Shown piece by piece: positions 54,282 to 64,000 of a DNA stretch of 64,000 bases. Under the pieces are notes generated by a model, which saw nothing but the letters and a program-made list of their open reading frames with translations, made no database searches and was not told the origin of the DNA. The stretch's first letter is position 1. Each line of letters opens with the position of its first letter. The stretch is from assembly GCA_904063045.1 (NCBI GenBank), contig CAJFCJ010000014.1:682001-746000 (forward strand). The letters are read 5' to 3'. Made by a program: the position numbers and the translations under genes. Source of the DNA: Dimorphilus gyrociliatus. Taxonomy: Eukaryota > Annelida > Polychaeta > Dinophilidae.

Positions 54282-56925
54282 TCACGAAACAGGAAGAACT
54301 GTATTACTGCGATTACTTTTTATTTGAGATGAGAATTTTTTTCTCGAAATATCGCTTCTTTCATCCTCAGTTGGGAAAGGAGCTGTAACAGGTGGAAGTA
54401 CATCGGATATTGTATTCTGTCTGTTTTTCAACTTTTGCACTCGATCTCTCGCTTCACCTAGACGGCTGTTGGCCTCTTGTAGCATTTTGGCATCGATATT
54501 AGCCCTGGAAAGTGCTCGGTCATTCTGTAATAATAATTGCCTGTGTTCCAAGTATCTTTGTACAATGGCAGCCTGCTCAGCAGTCTGCTGCCTGTATGCT
54601 GATACCATTTCAGATTTGCTGTGAAGTTGATCTTCCTTAACAGTTGAGCGATCATGCTTCATTAAAGCGTTTGACACAGATGTATTCTGGACGGCAAAAT
54701 CACTCACAAACGTCCTTTCTCGCTGTCTAAATCTAGAGATTGCAGTTGACTTAGAACGATGGGCTGTTGCACGCATTAAGGCAGTTCTATGAAGTTCCTG
54801 CCTCTTTTGCAATGATTCTTGTAGGCTTTTTAGCTCTCTCTCACGCCATATAAGGGCATTCGTCCTTTTTTGCTCTTGAGCTGCCTTTACCCTTCGTCTA
54901 GCAGCTTCCCTCTCTTCTTTCATACTCATAACGACCTCAAGTTGATGAGCTAGCTTCTCGGCTTTCTGTCGATCGGAATAGGCCGTGTGAACGGCTCTAA
55001 GGCAAGAAAAACTTGAATCTTCAAACAGCTTCTTTACCATTTGAGAACTCTCCCCACTTTTCTGCTTTTTCTTGGAAACAGGTTTAATAAATAACTTCTT
55101 ATCTATAGCCTCATGAGCTTCACTCATGCCGTGGCGAACGTCTAAACCCGCATTTCTTTTATCAATCAATAATTGGGCTGTTGGGTTAAGTTTATTTCTG
55201 ACAGGTTTAAAACCCCTTAATCGAAAATTGGTGTTCTCCGGGGCATCGTCCTCGTCTTCGGCTTCCGGTGAATTTGGCGGGTTGACAACCGGACCAAAGA
55301 AGTGCCTAACACTGGGCCTTTGAACTCTTTTCTTCTCCTCAGCAGTGGGTGGAGGAGGTTTCACGGAACGTTTTGACCTTCCCCTGGAAGGTAATTTAAC
55401 GGTTGTCTCTTCTCCCAAATATGCATCTACTTCGTCATTTTTCTTGGAGAATTTTAACAATAGACCACCATCTTCCAATTGAGATTTTGATACGCATATA
55501 CCCTTGAAAGCTATGGAACTCTTGACCGATACAGCACTACCGACAGATCTATTTCGAGACTCTGCCCGATCTGTAACGATCGAATTGGCAGAGCGTAAAC
55601 GCTTTCCAGATTGCTGGCGAGATGTTTCAACAGTACCAGATCCTGGCCGTCTATTTGCTAAATACATATCATAATCCATTCTTGTAGTGTCCATCTGAGA
55701 TCCCATTACTTTTACATTTTTAAATAACCTACAACAAATGTAGATATCAGAATATGATACATAAATACACAGAGTATAGCTTAGAGTACATAGTTTGACA
55801 TAACAAACCTGTTAGGTTTCATATGCAGGTGCTTTCTCGTCAAGTACCCTCTAAAAATTCGTTGCAAGAGAAGGACTGGTGAATAGTGAGCCAAGCACTT
55901 ATTAGTTTTATTAATAATCTCACAAAATATCTTCATTTCATCTTCATAGCTGGCGTTCTATCAGAATAATATATCATAAATAAAATTACGCAGTATATAT
56001 ACATTTATTACAAATATTTGGATCATTTACCTGACTTGCATTCTCATATAGATTTATCCTAAAGTTATTAGAAAACATGGCGAATCGACCACCGAATTTG
56101 GCATCTTCTATAATTTCTTCGTCGCTAATTACGTGATGATCTAGCGCTTTCAAAGACCATAAACTATTTACAACATGATGTCGATAATTACGTTTTAAAC
56201 TCAATGGAGTATCATAGAGTGTTAGGATAGTAATAGAATCCAGAGCCCCCAATGATTTTATATGTTCTATCGAGCCTATCGGATTGTCGTGCAGATGTAA
56301 TATTCTTAGATCTGTGAAATTTTCCCAGAAATGAAATCCAGGAATATTTTTAATCTAATTAAGCAAAAACAACTGTAATTCAATATTATTCTAACAGCGT
56401 TTTGAATGATATACTTACTAAATTAGAGCTAACGTCTAATTTAATTAATTTTGTACAACTTTGTAAGCCTTTTATATCCTCAATGTAGTTATTTGCCAAA
56501 GAACATATACGTAAATTAGTAAGTATACCTAAATCTCCTACACCTCTTAACCTAACACCAATCAACTTTACCAAACGAATGTTTGATAATTCATTATTTC
56601 TCTTCTGTCTAAATATTTCAAATCTTTTCCATGGTTGCTTTTCAAGAACTTCTTTATCAACTGGTTCAAACTGTTCTTCTTCTGGGAAGAATTGAGATGA
56701 TATAAATTCTTTTGCTGGAATAAGAAAGTATCCATTCGCTTCGGCCTCTCTGATTATTTCTTCCTATGATTTTAGTTTCAAAATGTTTGTTATTGCGAAA
56801 TAATTCATTTAATTTTACTTTTGAACCTGTCTAAATTCATCTGCAGTTTTAACTGGAGCCAAATGTTCCTCTTTTGCAAATTGCTGTTGCCCTCGAACCC
56901 TTTGCCAGCTGGGTATGCTTACCAT
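54282..56925 (-). CDS. LRRIQ3: Leucine-rich repeat and IQ motif protein 3
   Basis: Ortholog of LRRIQ3, a ciliary/sperm-associated LRR protein. Five exons (56925-56827, 56763-56419, 56354-56031, 55957-55809, 55728-54282) give 787 aa. After an N-terminal region, SDS22-like leucine-rich repeats occur (LTNLRICSLANNYIEDIKGL, CTKLIKLDVSSNL, FTDLRILHLHDNPIGSIEHI). The family-specific block SLKRNYRHHVVNSLWSLKAL then DHHVISDEEII follows. An IQ motif lies in exon 4 (LLLQRIFRGYLTRK). The large last exon encodes a basic, coiled-coil-forming region with many Arg/Glu/Gln (EERE AARRR, RERELKSLQESLQKRQEL). The frame runs through the Met at 55706, which is internal, not a separate start: the exon begins at 55728 with an AG acceptor. 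An X-box-like site lies about 80 bp upstream. Confidence 0.92.
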
Positions 56926-57503
56926 TATCTTTTTATGGGTTACTTAAATTAATCTGTTTACTTGTCAATTAAATTCAATAACGACCGCTCATAATTGGAT
57001 TGGGTTGCTAGGCAAGCATGAGCGATACTTAAATACGTACTATTTTGTATACTATATTTTGCCGGGTGTTCACAGGAAAAACTGGTTACTTCTCTTTGAA
57101 ATTAATTTCAATCTTTTGCTACTAACCCCATTGTACGATCGACAAATTTTTATGGTTTATTGTGTGGTATATTTTCACAGACAATTACAAAAAAACAGAT
57201 TGATATAGTATTGCGCTAACTCTGATGATATATAAAAAAATGTCTTTTTGAACGATATTACCAACATTTCAAGTAATTTCTATTTTCTTAAAGCTTCAAA
57301 AAAACTCAATGCGAATAGTTAAAGTGACAACTTAGAATCCTAATTAAAATTCATCTCCTTGAATTCGAAATTTGTTTATTTTTGGTTTTCATCTTTCCTA
57401 ATCAAAGTGATCAACCGATTTAAAACGTTGAGATAACGTTTTCCGGCCCACCATCTCCAAGGATAGTTTGAATTTTTGAAAGGGATCAAGAAGATTGCTG
57501 ATA
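56926..57503. other. Divergent intergenic region LRRIQ3 / DHX35
   Basis: Holds the start regions of LRRIQ3 (minus) and DHX35 (plus). Apart from the X-box-like site nothing is recognised; a 67-codon plus-strand frame at 57005-57208 is AT-rich and unsupported. Confidence 0.5.
57004..57016. promoter_or_regulatory. X-box-like site upstream of LRRIQ3
   Basis: Reading the minus strand, CTTGCCTAGCAAC matches the RFX X-box at 11 of 12 positions (C instead of R at the first), with a 1-nt spacer. It lies 79 bp upstream of the LRRIQ3 ATG. Confidence 0.5.
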
Positions 57504-59612
57504 ATGTCAGCTAAATTTTGGAAACCTGGAACAGAAAAACCAGGAGCCCACCTTAACGATGAAAGAAAAGGGGATAGCGAATTTCGTTTTGTATCATATA
57601 ATAAACATAGACATTTATCAATACAACAACAGCGTCAACATTTGCCAATATTTAAAAGAAGAAATGAAATATTATATATGATAGACAGATATAAAGTGGT
57701 TGTAATTGTCGGCGAAACTGGAAGCGGAAAATCAACCCAAATACCACAATACTTATTGGAAGCTGGATGGGCTGCTGATTCAAAGAGTATCCTTGTAACT
57801 CAACCACGTCGGGTAGCAGCAGTTTCCCTCGCTTCCAGAGTTGCAGACGAAAGAGGAACGATACTTGGCCAAGAAATTGGATATATTATACGGTTTGAAG
57901 ATTGCTCCGATGACAGAACAAAAGTTAAATTTATGACGGACGGCATGCTAATCAGAACTTTAATGAGAGATCCACTGTTAGAAGGATATTCAGTTATTGT
58001 TATGGATGAAGCTCATGAACGTTCTGTCCAAACGGATTTGGCATTAGGCCTCTTGAAGAAAATTATAGCTAAACGTCCTGATTTGAAGGTTATTATATCC
58101 TCTGCAACTCTGGATGCGGAAGCTATGAAAAATTTCTATAACACAAACTTAACGGACGATGATAGACTAGATACAGCTGCAATCTTGACAGTTGAAGGAC
58201 GAATGTGGCCGGTTGATATCTTTTTCTCAACTAATCCAGTTCCAGATTACCTTGAGGCAACCGTTCAAACTGTATGCAAAATTCATGTTGGACAACCAGA
58301 TGGCGATATTTTAGTATTTTTAACCGGAATGGAGGAAGTTCAACACGTTGTAAGAGAATTAATCGAAAAAGCGCGGGCTATGTTAAAGAAAAGCGATATC
58401 AAACTGAAGATGAAAATAGTACCATTATACGCAGGTTTACCAGGGGCTGATCAGTTCAAAGTATTTGAGAGGACGCCCAAAGGTATGAGAAAAGTTGTTA
58501 TCGCAACAAATATTGCAGAAACCAGCGTTACCATAGACAGAATATGTTATATTATAGACTGTGGCTTTGTTAAACTAAGAGCATATAGTTGTAGAACGGA
58601 TGCATTAGTAGTTATACCAATTTCTCAGGCATCAGCAAAACAAAGATGCGGTAGAGCTGGGCGTGTTAGATCCGGATGTGCTTACAGATTATATACTCAG
58701 GACTCTTACGAGGAGATGAATGAAAACAATGTGCCTGAAATTCAGCGCTGTAGTTTACCATCAGTCATTCTACAACTGAAAGCCTTGGGTGTGTCAAATA
58801 TCGTAAGATTTCCCTTGGTATCACCCCCTCCGGCCCAAAATCTATTAACTGGTGCAGAATTATTGTACGCATTGGGTGCTATTGACAAGTCCTGTCAATT
58901 AACCGAATTAGGAATGAAAATGGCCGAATTACCTGTACCACCTATGTTTTCAGCTATGCTATTAAAAGCTCCAGAGTTTAATTGTAGTCAAGAAATTTTA
59001 ACTATCGTTGCCATGGCTCAAGTAAGAAATGTCTTCGTCGTACCACCAAAACAGAAGAGAGAGGCAGAGAAGCATAGGAGAGTTTTTGCAGTTGCTGAGG
59101 GTGACCTTATATCTCTTTTGAATGTGTATAGGTCGTTTTGCGAGAATGAGCAATCGTCTAGTTGGTGTCAAAAAAATTGGCTTCATTATAAGTGCTTGAA
59201 AAGAGCAATTGAAATACGTGATCAGTTGGAAAGGTGCTTGAAAAAGCTTAAAATTAATACTCGATCCTCAACAGATGACGTTGAAGCAGTTACGAGATGT
59301 CTCGTAACCGGTTTATTTTCTAATGCTGCAAAACTTTATCCAACAGGCGAATATAGAACAATAAGAGACAATGAAGTTTTGCATATACATCCAACATCTA
59401 TCATTTATCCTGTGCGACCTCCACCGGCCTATGTAATTTTCGGAGAATTGATTATGACATCTCAAAATTATATGAGAGACGTAACGGCTATTGAAGGAAA
59501 ATGGTTACACGAATTGGCCGAACATTATTATGATTTTGGCACTGAAAGAGAATTATCAATTAAAAGAAATAGACTGGACGAGGAAAGTTTGACGGATGTA
59601 TTACAGTTCTGA
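57504..59612 (+). CDS. DHX35: DEAH-box RNA helicase DHX35, intronless
   Basis: ATP-dependent DEAH/RHA RNA helicase found in spliceosomal C complexes. A single 2,109-nt exon encodes 702 aa, almost the human length. Motif I GETGSGKS is at residues 70-77, followed by TQPRRVAA (Ia), DEAHERS (II, DEAH at 168-171), SATLDAE (III), ATNIAETSVTI (V) and QRCGRAGRVRSG (VI). The C-terminal ratchet and OB-fold regions include RNVFVVPPKQ, WCQKNWLHYK, LHIHPTS and YMRDVTAIEGKWL. Start at 57504 (MSAKFWKPGTEKPG) is the first ATG in frame. AATAAA follows at 59650-59655. The lack of introns is unusual here, where neighbours have 5-15 exons. Confidence 0.96.
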   Translation: MSAKFWKPGTEKPGAHLNDERKGDSEFRFVSYNKHRHLSIQQQRQHLPIFKRRNEILYMIDRYKVVVIVGETGSGKSTQIPQYLLEAGWAADSKSILVTQPRRVAAVSLASRVADERGTILGQEIGYIIRFEDCSDDRTKVKFMTDGMLIRTLMRDPLLEGYSVIVMDEAHERSVQTDLALGLLKKIIAKRPDLKVIISSATLDAEAMKNFYNTNLTDDDRLDTAAILTVEGRMWPVDIFFSTNPVPDYLEATVQTVCKIHVGQPDGDILVFLTGMEEVQHVVRELIEKARAMLKKSDIKLKMKIVPLYAGLPGADQFKVFERTPKGMRKVVIATNIAETSVTIDRICYIIDCGFVKLRAYSCRTDALVVIPISQASAKQRCGRAGRVRSGCAYRLYTQDSYEEMNENNVPEIQRCSLPSVILQLKALGVSNIVRFPLVSPPPAQNLLTGAELLYALGAIDKSCQLTELGMKMAELPVPPMFSAMLLKAPEFNCSQEILTIVAMAQVRNVFVVPPKQKREAEKHRRVFAVAEGDLISLLNVYRSFCENEQSSSWCQKNWLHYKCLKRAIEIRDQLERCLKKLKINTRSSTDDVEAVTRCLVTGLFSNAAKLYPTGEYRTIRDNEVLHIHPTSIIYPVRPPPAYVIFGELIMTSQNYMRDVTAIEGKWLHELAEHYYDFGTERELSIKRNRLDEESLTDVLQF

Positions 59613-60275
59613 CGGAAGATAATGACATAGTTATATACAGTATAAGAATAATAAATCTTTACGTTTTTATTAAATATTTACTATTTTAAATCATTAGCTT
59701 TCCTGATCATTCCCAACTGGTTTGAGGACCGATTTGTTTAACTCTATGGAATCTAACTGTTTATTCGCTTATCTAAGAGATCTACTTGGAAAGTGATACA
59801 TTACTTTATGAGAGATCATTGTTTAAAAATTTCAAATTAGTTTAATCTAGTCTTATCTAAGAAAACACATTCCAACTTTTTTCAACTTAGCTTCTCTCTA
59901 GCGTTTCTTTGGAAACATTTTACTTCTATTCTAAATTGCTGTTAGGCGTATATAAATTATTTACTTTTAAATAGAATTAATTAGCTATTTTAATTAAACT
60001 TCTTTTGAAGATTGTAATAGGGAAAGTAATTATTCTAAATTTTCTCTTTTATATATCCATTTTTTAGGGAAATAAGATCCCACAAGGCATATATTTGTCG
60101 CATAACTTGTTAAATATTTCTTTATAAGTTTTCTTTTTGTTGAATTATATACAAGTGAATAAAGATTTAAATTGGTAGGTTTTTAAAAGATACGAAACTG
60201 CGCATTAATAGCCTTTTCCGCTTCCGCGTTTTTCAGCGAAAAAGACTTAGCAACGAAAACGTTATCGTTGTTAAG
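59613..60275. other. Intergenic between DHX35 and TMEM237
   Basis: Both genes are on the plus strand. It contains the DHX35 AATAAA (59650-59655), one TATACAGTATA (59634-59644) and an inverted repeat directly before the TMEM237 ATG. No exon seen. Confidence 0.5.
60248..60273. repeat. Inverted repeat before TMEM237 start
   Basis: TTAGCAACGA (about 60248-60256) and TCGTTGTTAA (60265-60274) form a near-perfect 10-bp inverted repeat with an 8-nt loop, ending 1-2 nt before the ATG. The arms carry X-box half-sites (AGCAAC / GTTG). It could act as DNA (paired RFX half-sites) or as an RNA hairpin. Confidence 0.5.
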
Positions 60276-61319
60276 ATGTCTGATGAGCCTAAGGAACGAC
60301 CAAAGCGACGTAGAAAACTTCGAAAGTTAGATGGTGAGGCGGATGGAGATGTTCAACCCATAGAAGATAGTGTTGATCATCAAGATCCTTTAACTGTTAA
60401 AAAGAAGAGAAAACGCAGAAAGAAGAAGGCAGTTGGAGATCTACCTCAACCAACTGACCAACCGATCGGCATTGAAACAGAATTGCGTGACTTGAACGAA
60501 GATATAGTAGAATGTGATCCTAATTGGCAGATTACAAATACAAAAGGTCAAGGAACAATGAAATCTGAGTTGACAGACAAAATATTTATAGAGAAGAAAT
60601 CAGGATTTCAATCGACTACCAAAGCCAAACTGGAGAAAAGAGAACGAATCGACATAATAAATAATAGAGAAAATGTACAAGCTGAAAATCACCAAAAAAA
60701 CACAATGGACTTTGCTATATCCACCCAAAAAGTAATAAAAATGTTCTCAACATTCTGTATTGGATTACTCGGAGGTGTTGGTTTTTGGCACATTATGACA
60801 TCGTTCATTATGTATAGTGACCTTACAAATGACGAATTCTTAAAAGGTTCAACGAGATTAGCATCTCCTGGACAAAGTTTCTATTATCTTATGTTTGCAA
60901 TATGTACGATATCAGTCTGTGATAGATTTGACTTAGGCCGACCTACATCGGTTTGCATGCTAACCCATAAATCAGGAGTATTCGCAATTATTGTCTACGT
61001 GATAGGACTTGTTATATCTTTATCTATGGCTGCAATAGAACAAAAAATGTCAGCCTGGAATGACAAAAAAGACGTTTGGTCAACAGTTAAAGACAGGGAT
61101 GACGATCTGAGTCTTTGGTTAAAGCTAAATACTGCAAGAGGAACAATGGCAATAATAGGGTGGTTTGTGATTAGTTTACAAACAAGAACTGATAGATTGA
61201 GTGATAATTTAATTATTGCTAATGAAGATATAATGAATGACATGTCTATGCCATCATTCGAAAAGAATAATGTAACAAGTCATGGAGTTACTAACAGGGC
61301 TTTCAGTAGTATGGCTTAA
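60276..61319 (+). CDS. TMEM237: TMEM237, ciliary transition zone protein, intronless
   Basis: Four-pass membrane protein of the ciliary transition zone (MKS/JBTS module). A single exon encodes 347 aa. The N-terminal third is hydrophilic and very basic (KRRRKLRKLDGEADG, VKKKRKRRKKKAVGD), as in the vertebrate protein. Four hydrophobic segments follow: FSTFCIGLLGGVGFWHIM, ASPGQSFYYLMFAICTISV, FAIIVYVIGLVISLSMAA and RGTMAIIGWFVISLQ. The CDRFDLGR sequence after helix 2 corresponds to the conserved FDRLDLA of TMEM237. Start at 60276 follows an inverted repeat with GCAAC/GTTG arms. Poly(A) signal AATAAA at 61386-61391. Like DHX35 next to it, the gene has no intron, although the vertebrate gene has many. 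Confidence 0.87.
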   Translation: MSDEPKERPKRRRKLRKLDGEADGDVQPIEDSVDHQDPLTVKKKRKRRKKKAVGDLPQPTDQPIGIETELRDLNEDIVECDPNWQITNTKGQGTMKSELTDKIFIEKKSGFQSTTKAKLEKRERIDIINNRENVQAENHQKNTMDFAISTQKVIKMFSTFCIGLLGGVGFWHIMTSFIMYSDLTNDEFLKGSTRLASPGQSFYYLMFAICTISVCDRFDLGRPTSVCMLTHKSGVFAIIVYVIGLVISLSMAAIEQKMSAWNDKKDVWSTVKDRDDDLSLWLKLNTARGTMAIIGWFVISLQTRTDRLSDNLIIANEDIMNDMSMPSFEKNNVTSHGVTNRAFSSMA

Positions 61320-61973
61320 AACTAGAATTTTAGACTGATTAGCATATTTTTTTAAAGAAAATACAACTTTTTGCTACTATTTATAAATAAATACAGTATT
61401 CAATTTATCCTGTAAGGACTGTATCATAAACCAATTTTTACAAATACAGCATACATGTTCAAGATGTACTTCTATTTTTAAGAACGAAGGAGAAATTTGA
61501 AACAAAAGACAAGTGTTTTTTTTTATTATATTACAACTAAACACAAAAACTTTTGTAAAATTTCTTGTATTTAAACAAGAGAATTATAAAACAAAGACAT
61601 GAACAATAGAAAGATAGGGAAAAAAGTTTGTTTAACTGAACAGACTTTTAGCAAAATATGAGGAGCTGTGTTGGCTGTTTCTTTTTATTAGTAAAATCAA
61701 AGGTTTGTCCCTGAGCATTTAGATCTAGGTATTCATCAACTTTTAAACTGAATAGCTAAAGTTATTTTCAAACTGACATAAAGCAGCCGACTTAAATATG
61801 TAAAAAATGTTTATAAGGAATTTTCTTTATTAACAAAGTTTATCTCAACCGAATAAAAGTTCAACATGCATCTCTAGTTAACATAACTCCCCATTTACTA
61901 TTTAAATATGTTCAGTTTTTACAATCTGCCAGAACCTTCACACTTTTCTGTTTCTTCCAAAGTTTAATTATAT
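61320..61973. other. Convergent intergenic region TMEM237 / EIF4A3
   Basis: Shared 3' flank of two convergent genes, AT-rich, with the TMEM237 AATAAA at 61386-61391. No exon recognised. Confidence 0.5.
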
Positions 61974-63553
61974 TTAAATCAAATCCGCAACTGAAAATAA
62001 TTATGAATATTAAAAAGATATGAGTTTGGAGAAAAGAAATCTTACCATTCATAGGCATTTCATCGATCTGTGTTGAATAATATTGTTCAATATCACGAAG
62101 AATACGGATATCGTCATTTTTCACGAAATTAATCGCCACACCCTTACGTCCGAAACGACCAGAACGACCGATTCTGTACAGAAATTATTATTTTAGCTAT
62201 TTTTTTCAAATAAAGAATAATTTTTACACACCTGTGAATGTACAATTCTCTGTTGTTGGGCAAGTCGTAGTTGATGACAAGGGAGACCTGTTGAACATCT
62301 ATTCCTCTAGCCCAAACATCAGTTGTAATTAAAACTCTTGTCGCTCCACCTCTAAATTCTTTCATGATTGCATCTCTTTCTGGTTGCTTCATATCACCGT
62401 GCATCTTAGAGACTGTAAAGTTGGCATCAAGCATTTTTTCTGTGAGCCAGTCAACCTTTCTCTTAGTATTACAAAAAATTACAGCTTGAGTAATTGTGAG
62501 GGTATCGTACAAGTCGCATAATGTGTCGAATTTCCATTCTTCTCTTTCAACAGCAACAAAAAATTGTTTAATTCCTTCCAACGTAAGTTCATCACTATTT
62601 ATGGAAAATTATACTCTTAATGGATAATCAATTTCAGATTAATAAATGCCTACCGTTTAACCAATATACGAATTGGATCTGTCATAAATTTACTGGTCAT
62701 TTCCAAAATTTCATGGGGTAATGTGGCAGAGATAAGAATAACTTGTAGTCCAGGAGGTAAGTAACGATAGACATCATAAATTTGCTCTTTGAATCCTTTA
62801 TTTAACATTTCATCAGCTTCGTCAAGAACAAGCATTTTTATAGAACGGGTTCTCAAATTACGTCTTTGAATCATATCTAATAATTTTAAAGTTTGAATAT
62901 AGTAGAGATCAGAATTATTCAAGTTACAAAAATACGAACCAAATACTCGACCAGGAGTTCCTGAAACAATATGTTGGCCATAATCCAATTTACGAATATC
63001 TTCTCCGATATTTGTACCGCCAATACAAGCATGGCATTGAACATTCATATAATCGCCCAAGGCAAGGATAACCTTTTGAATTTGAACTGCCAATTCTCTT
63101 GTAGGTGACAGAACAAGAGCTTGAGTTTCTCTTACTTGTGTATCAACTGTTTGCAAAATTGAGATGGAAAAAGTCGCCGTTTTACCAGTTCCAGATTGAG
63201 CTCTAAAAGAATTCCACTTTAGATATTTGAATTGTAATCAGGTTTCAAAACTTACTGGGCAATGACATCCCTTCCTTTAACAATTGGTTCAATAGCTCTT
63301 TGTTGAATAGCGGATGGTTTCGAGAAGCCTGAACAAAAATATTTTGTATTTTGAGCAAAATACGCATCGATAACGTTTCGTGCCGGCGTGAAAAAAAAGA
63401 AAATATACTACCATAAGCGTAAATTCCTCGTAACAGCTCCTGTCTTAATCCTAGTTCATCAAAAGTTGGTACAGGATTAACTTCTTCGCTAGTTTCAAAT
63501 TCTAAATGCTTTAAATCGTCAGTCAATCCTCGAGATCCTGAAGAAGACGCCAT
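61974..63553 (-). CDS. EIF4A3: Exon-junction complex helicase eIF4A3
   Basis: DEAD-box RNA helicase that forms the core of the exon junction complex. Seven exons (63553-63412, 63328-63256, 63202-62940, 62876-62654, 62594-62232, 62173-62046, 61990-61974) give 402 aa. Q motif ([13 protein letters not shown]), motif I AQSGTGKT split by intron 2, PTREL, GTPGRVF split by intron 3, DEAD box [31 protein letters not shown] and HRIGRSGR split by intron 5. The last exon is only 17 nt and codes the end of V-A-D-L-I-stop, exactly the family C-terminus. [11 protein letters not shown] and the [12 protein letters not shown] block separate it from eIF4A1/2. Start ATG 63553 (MASSSGSRG). Confidence 0.97.
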
Positions 63554-64000
63554 TTTACGCAGATCTATCCCGGAAGTTGATAGATTCCAACTTCCGGTTA
63601 GGTTGCGGCTGTTAACAAACCCAGTCGGCCAACTAAAAGTTATTAAAATATATCATTAGAAAAATTTTTATAATTATTTATAGCAGGTTAAATAAGTTTT
63701 TTAAGTTAGTTTACTATAACTTAATTCGATGGCATTTTTTTCGGTAAAAAATTGGCCTATACATTTCATATATTTATAATTTAAGCAAGAAAATTTATTT
63801 AGGTGGTATTTGAGTAATTATGAACTTATACTTGGAAATAAAATAATTCAAAAGAGAATCTTCACATAAAAAAAGTATAACCGGTAGCTTACCGGTAAAT
63901 TTGCACATTTCACCAAATCGAGAATTATTTTTCTGCAAGTTCATCTGATACAAAAGTATAGTTAAAAAACATTCTTTCTTTTTGGAACGTAAATTGTACA
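63554..64000. other. Right-edge intergenic sequence
   Basis: 5' flank of EIF4A3. No exon recognised up to the window end. Confidence 0.5.

Noticed and set aside
54282-55706. LRRIQ3 last exon as a separate coiled-coil gene starting at Met 55706
   Set aside because: The frame opens from an AG acceptor at 55729 and joins the IQ-motif exon in phase.

Overview
The window is nuclear DNA of a compact, AT-rich animal genome. Genes have many very short GT-AG introns (often 58-90 bp), intergenic gaps are small, and products are typical of animals (PBX, AFF, EIF4A3, PSMC6, PGAP2, SLCO transporters). A chitin synthase fused to an N-terminal myosin head is a hallmark of lophotrochozoans. Together with the small introns this points to a compact-genome spiralian; a small annelid of the Dimorphilus kind is my best guess, which the sequence alone cannot prove. 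All exon chains below were built by eye from splice sites, reading frame and known protein families. Every complete spliced model keeps an open frame whose length is a multiple of three.

Layout. 0-9.4 kb: DENND11 (cut by the left edge), a 3-beta-HSD-type dehydrogenase and PBX, all on the minus strand; then two small orphan genes and an orphan type I membrane protein. 11-18.3 kb: the myosin-chitin synthase (minus). 18.3-24.5 kb: a gene-poor, microsatellite-rich stretch. 24.5-28 kb: an orphan immunoglobulin-like membrane protein. 29.2-33.5 kb: PSMC6 and RABGGTB diverging from a 233-bp gap, then MORN5 converging on RABGGTB. 34.4-42.5 kb: an AFF (AF4/FMR2, lilliputian) gene of 15 coding exons. 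43.4-52.9 kb: two SLCO-type transporters in opposite orientation, with PGAP2 and a 2.8-kb empty stretch between them. 53.1-53.5 kb: two tiny membrane-protein ORFs 15 nt apart, preceded by an overlapping short ORF. 54.3-61.3 kb: LRRIQ3 (minus), then intronless DHX35 and intronless TMEM237 (plus). 62-63.6 kb: EIF4A3 (minus).

The genes are mostly independent housekeeping, developmental and ciliary genes and do not form one pathway. The recurring theme is cilia: MORN5 and LRRIQ3 have X-box (RFX)-like sites next to their starts, TMEM237 has a half-site in an inverted repeat, and a perfect X-box lies in a PBX intron. The most unusual items are the tandem micro-ORF transcript at 53 kb, the apparently ATPase-dead myosin head of the chitin synthase, and two short DNA motifs (TATACWGTATA and GCGCCATCT-like) that recur in non-coding DNA. 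No tRNA, rRNA, CRISPR array, transposase or virus-derived gene was recognised.
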